Part shown: positions 4,603 through 5,120 of the stretch, piece by piece | Layout: each line of letters starts with the position of its first letter | Position numbering within the stretch: the first letter of the stretch is position 1 | Assembly (NCBI GenBank): GCA_022736495.1 | Contig: DZCR01000217.1 | Span: 1 to 5,120 of the forward strand | Direction of reading: 5' to 3' | Source of the DNA: Desulfobacca acetoxidans | GTDB taxonomy: Bacteria; Desulfobacterota; Desulfobaccia; Desulfobaccales; 0-14-0-80-60-11 | Length of the DNA: 5,120 nucleotides | Notes under the pieces: model-generated | What the model was told of the DNA's origin: nothing | Database searches by the model: none | What the model saw: the letters and a program-made list of their open reading frames with translations, nothing else | Translations under genes and position numbers: made by a program

Positions 4603-4875
4603 ATGAACAAGAAGGAATTAGTTGAAAGTATTGCAGCAGCAGCCGACATTAGCAAAGCAGCGGCCGAAAAGGCCCTGAATGGAACTCTGGCCGCCATTGC
4701 CGAAGCAATGAAAAATGGCGACAAAGTAACGCTGGTTGGTTTCGGAACTTTTTCTGTTTCCAAGCGTGAGGCCCGTACCGGTCGCAATCCTCAGTCTGGC
4801 AAAACCATCAAGATTCCAGCCAAGAATGTTGCTAAATTTAAGGCCGGCTCTAAGCTTTCTGAGGCTATTAACTAA
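4603..4875 (+). CDS. hup: HU-family DNA-binding protein
   Basis: A 90-residue nucleoid protein of the HU/IHF family, the usual length. It binds and bends DNA as a dimer without strong sequence preference and compacts the chromosome. The helical dimerisation body occupies residues 1-45 (MNKKELVESIA, then KAAAEKALNG), followed by the hallmark VGFGTF (45-50) and the beta-arm RTGRNPQSGKTIKIP (58-72). The arm includes the intercalating proline P63, and the C-terminal helix is KFKAGSKLSEAIN. GRNPQSGK and the short N-terminus point to HU rather than IHF. ATG 4603 is chosen because GGGAGG (4592-4597) lies 5 nt upstream and the N-terminus MNKKEL is canonical. It stands alone, with its own putative promoter and a strong terminator. 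Many Desulfobacterota carry several HU paralogues, so hupA or hupB cannot be assigned. Confidence 0.96.
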   Translation: MNKKELVESIAAAADISKAAAEKALNGTLAAIAEAMKNGDKVTLVGFGTFSVSKREARTGRNPQSGKTIKIPAKNVAKFKAGSKLSEAIN

Positions 4876-4971
4876 TATCCTGTTCAGGAAACTATCTGCT
4901 GTAGAAATACCATTCTTATGTAAGGGACGGTTTAGCCGTACAACAAGATGGTCGTAAGATACGCTGGATCG

Positions 4972-5006
4972 AAGCCGTACAGTAATTTACTGTACGGCTT
5001 TTTTTT
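4972..5006 (+). terminator. Strong intrinsic terminator of the HU gene
   Basis: AAGCCGTACAGTAA (4972-4985) is perfectly complementary to 4987-5000, in practice a 12-bp stem with a small A/T loop, followed at once by a run of eight T (4999-5006). It lies 96 nt after the HU stop codon. An extra copy of the left-arm core, AGCCGTAC, lies at 4934-4941 and could compete for the right arm. Confidence 0.9.
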
Positions 5007-5020
5007 GCGCGCCGAGCGGC

Positions 5021-5085
5021 CAGGGCGAATGAATTCGCCCCTACACTTATCAGGCAACCATGTAGAGGCGAATTCATTCGCCCTG
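5021..5085. repeat. Nested inverted repeat with GGGCGAAT arms
   Basis: Arms 5021-5045 and 5061-5085 are inverted copies over 25 bp with one mismatch, around a 15-nt loop. Each arm is itself palindromic: GGGCGAAT and ATTCGCCC flank GA or TC. The element can therefore fold as one long hairpin or two short ones. It begins 14 nt after the T-tract of the HU terminator and encodes nothing. It looks like a dispersed, non-coding hairpin repeat; I recall similar GGGCGAATTCATTCGCCC sequences in other sulfate-reducer genomes but cannot verify that here. Positions 5086-5120 show no recognisable gene start. Confidence 0.75.
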
Positions 5086-5120
5086 CTTCGTTTTGATAAT
5101 TACCACGAAACGTGTCCGGG

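Noticed and set aside
4351..4891. 12-bp inverted repeat (TTTCCTGAACAG and its complement) flanking the HU gene
   Set aside because: Copies at 4351-4362 and 4880-4891 are perfect, but a 12-bp match is about what chance allows among all pairs in 5 kb, and nothing else suggests a mobile unit.
4895..4985. Possible tRNA-like sequence near GGATCGAAGCC
   Set aside because: No T-loop GTTCGAATC consensus, acceptor stem or anticodon arm can be drawn; the region belongs to the terminator.
4530..5058. 11-bp direct repeat TATCAGGCAAC at 4530-4540 and 5048-5058
   Set aside because: Too short to be meaningful by itself; one copy is in the HU leader and the other in the loop of the nested inverted repeat.

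Overview
The window looks like ordinary chromosome from an anaerobic, sulfur-metabolising bacterium, most plausibly a Desulfobacterota (sulfate-reducer type) lineage. That is an inference. It rests on a DUF39/COG1900 homocysteine-biosynthesis gene followed by a LarE-type sulfur transferase gene, a delta-proteobacterial-looking fused PheA, moderate GC content, and intergenic DNA full of hairpin-type dispersed repeats. No rRNA or tRNA gene, CRISPR array, transposase or phage gene is visible.

Layout. Positions 3-137 (+) probably hold the 3' end of an unidentified gene, whose last codons overlap a decayed palindrome. Positions 139-718 (-) carry a toxin-antitoxin operon: a RelE/ParE-like toxin first, overlapping by 17 nt a Phd-like plus XRE-HTH antitoxin, behind a strong extended -10 promoter. 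Positions 812-1894 (-) encode PheA, the bifunctional chorismate mutase/prephenate dehydratase with an ACT domain, behind a good sigma70-type promoter at 1951-1979. Positions 1895-2170 are a divergent intergenic region. Its right half could fold into two hairpins whose loops share 9 nt of perfect complementarity.

Positions 2171-3370 (+) encode the DUF39 protein that makes homocysteine from aspartate semialdehyde and sulfide-derived sulfur. It overlaps by 23 nt a LarE-like PP-loop sulfur transferase (3348-4130) with three cysteines of the iron-sulfur LarE type. The overlap suggests a sulfur-handling operon. The end of larE lies inside a 229-bp composite repeat (4119-4347): 31-bp inverted arms made of the heptamer ATTACGA enclose four perfect palindromes. 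The repeat supplies the stop codon and seems to replace the usual C-terminal tail of the family.

Positions 4348-4602 are the control region of an HU gene (4603-4875), which has a strong terminator at 4972-5006. The window ends with another nested inverted repeat (5021-5085) and no further gene.

The most interesting signals are the structured leader before the homocysteine gene, the coupling of DUF39 with LarE, and the composite repeat that ends larE together with its likely decayed relative at 87-117.
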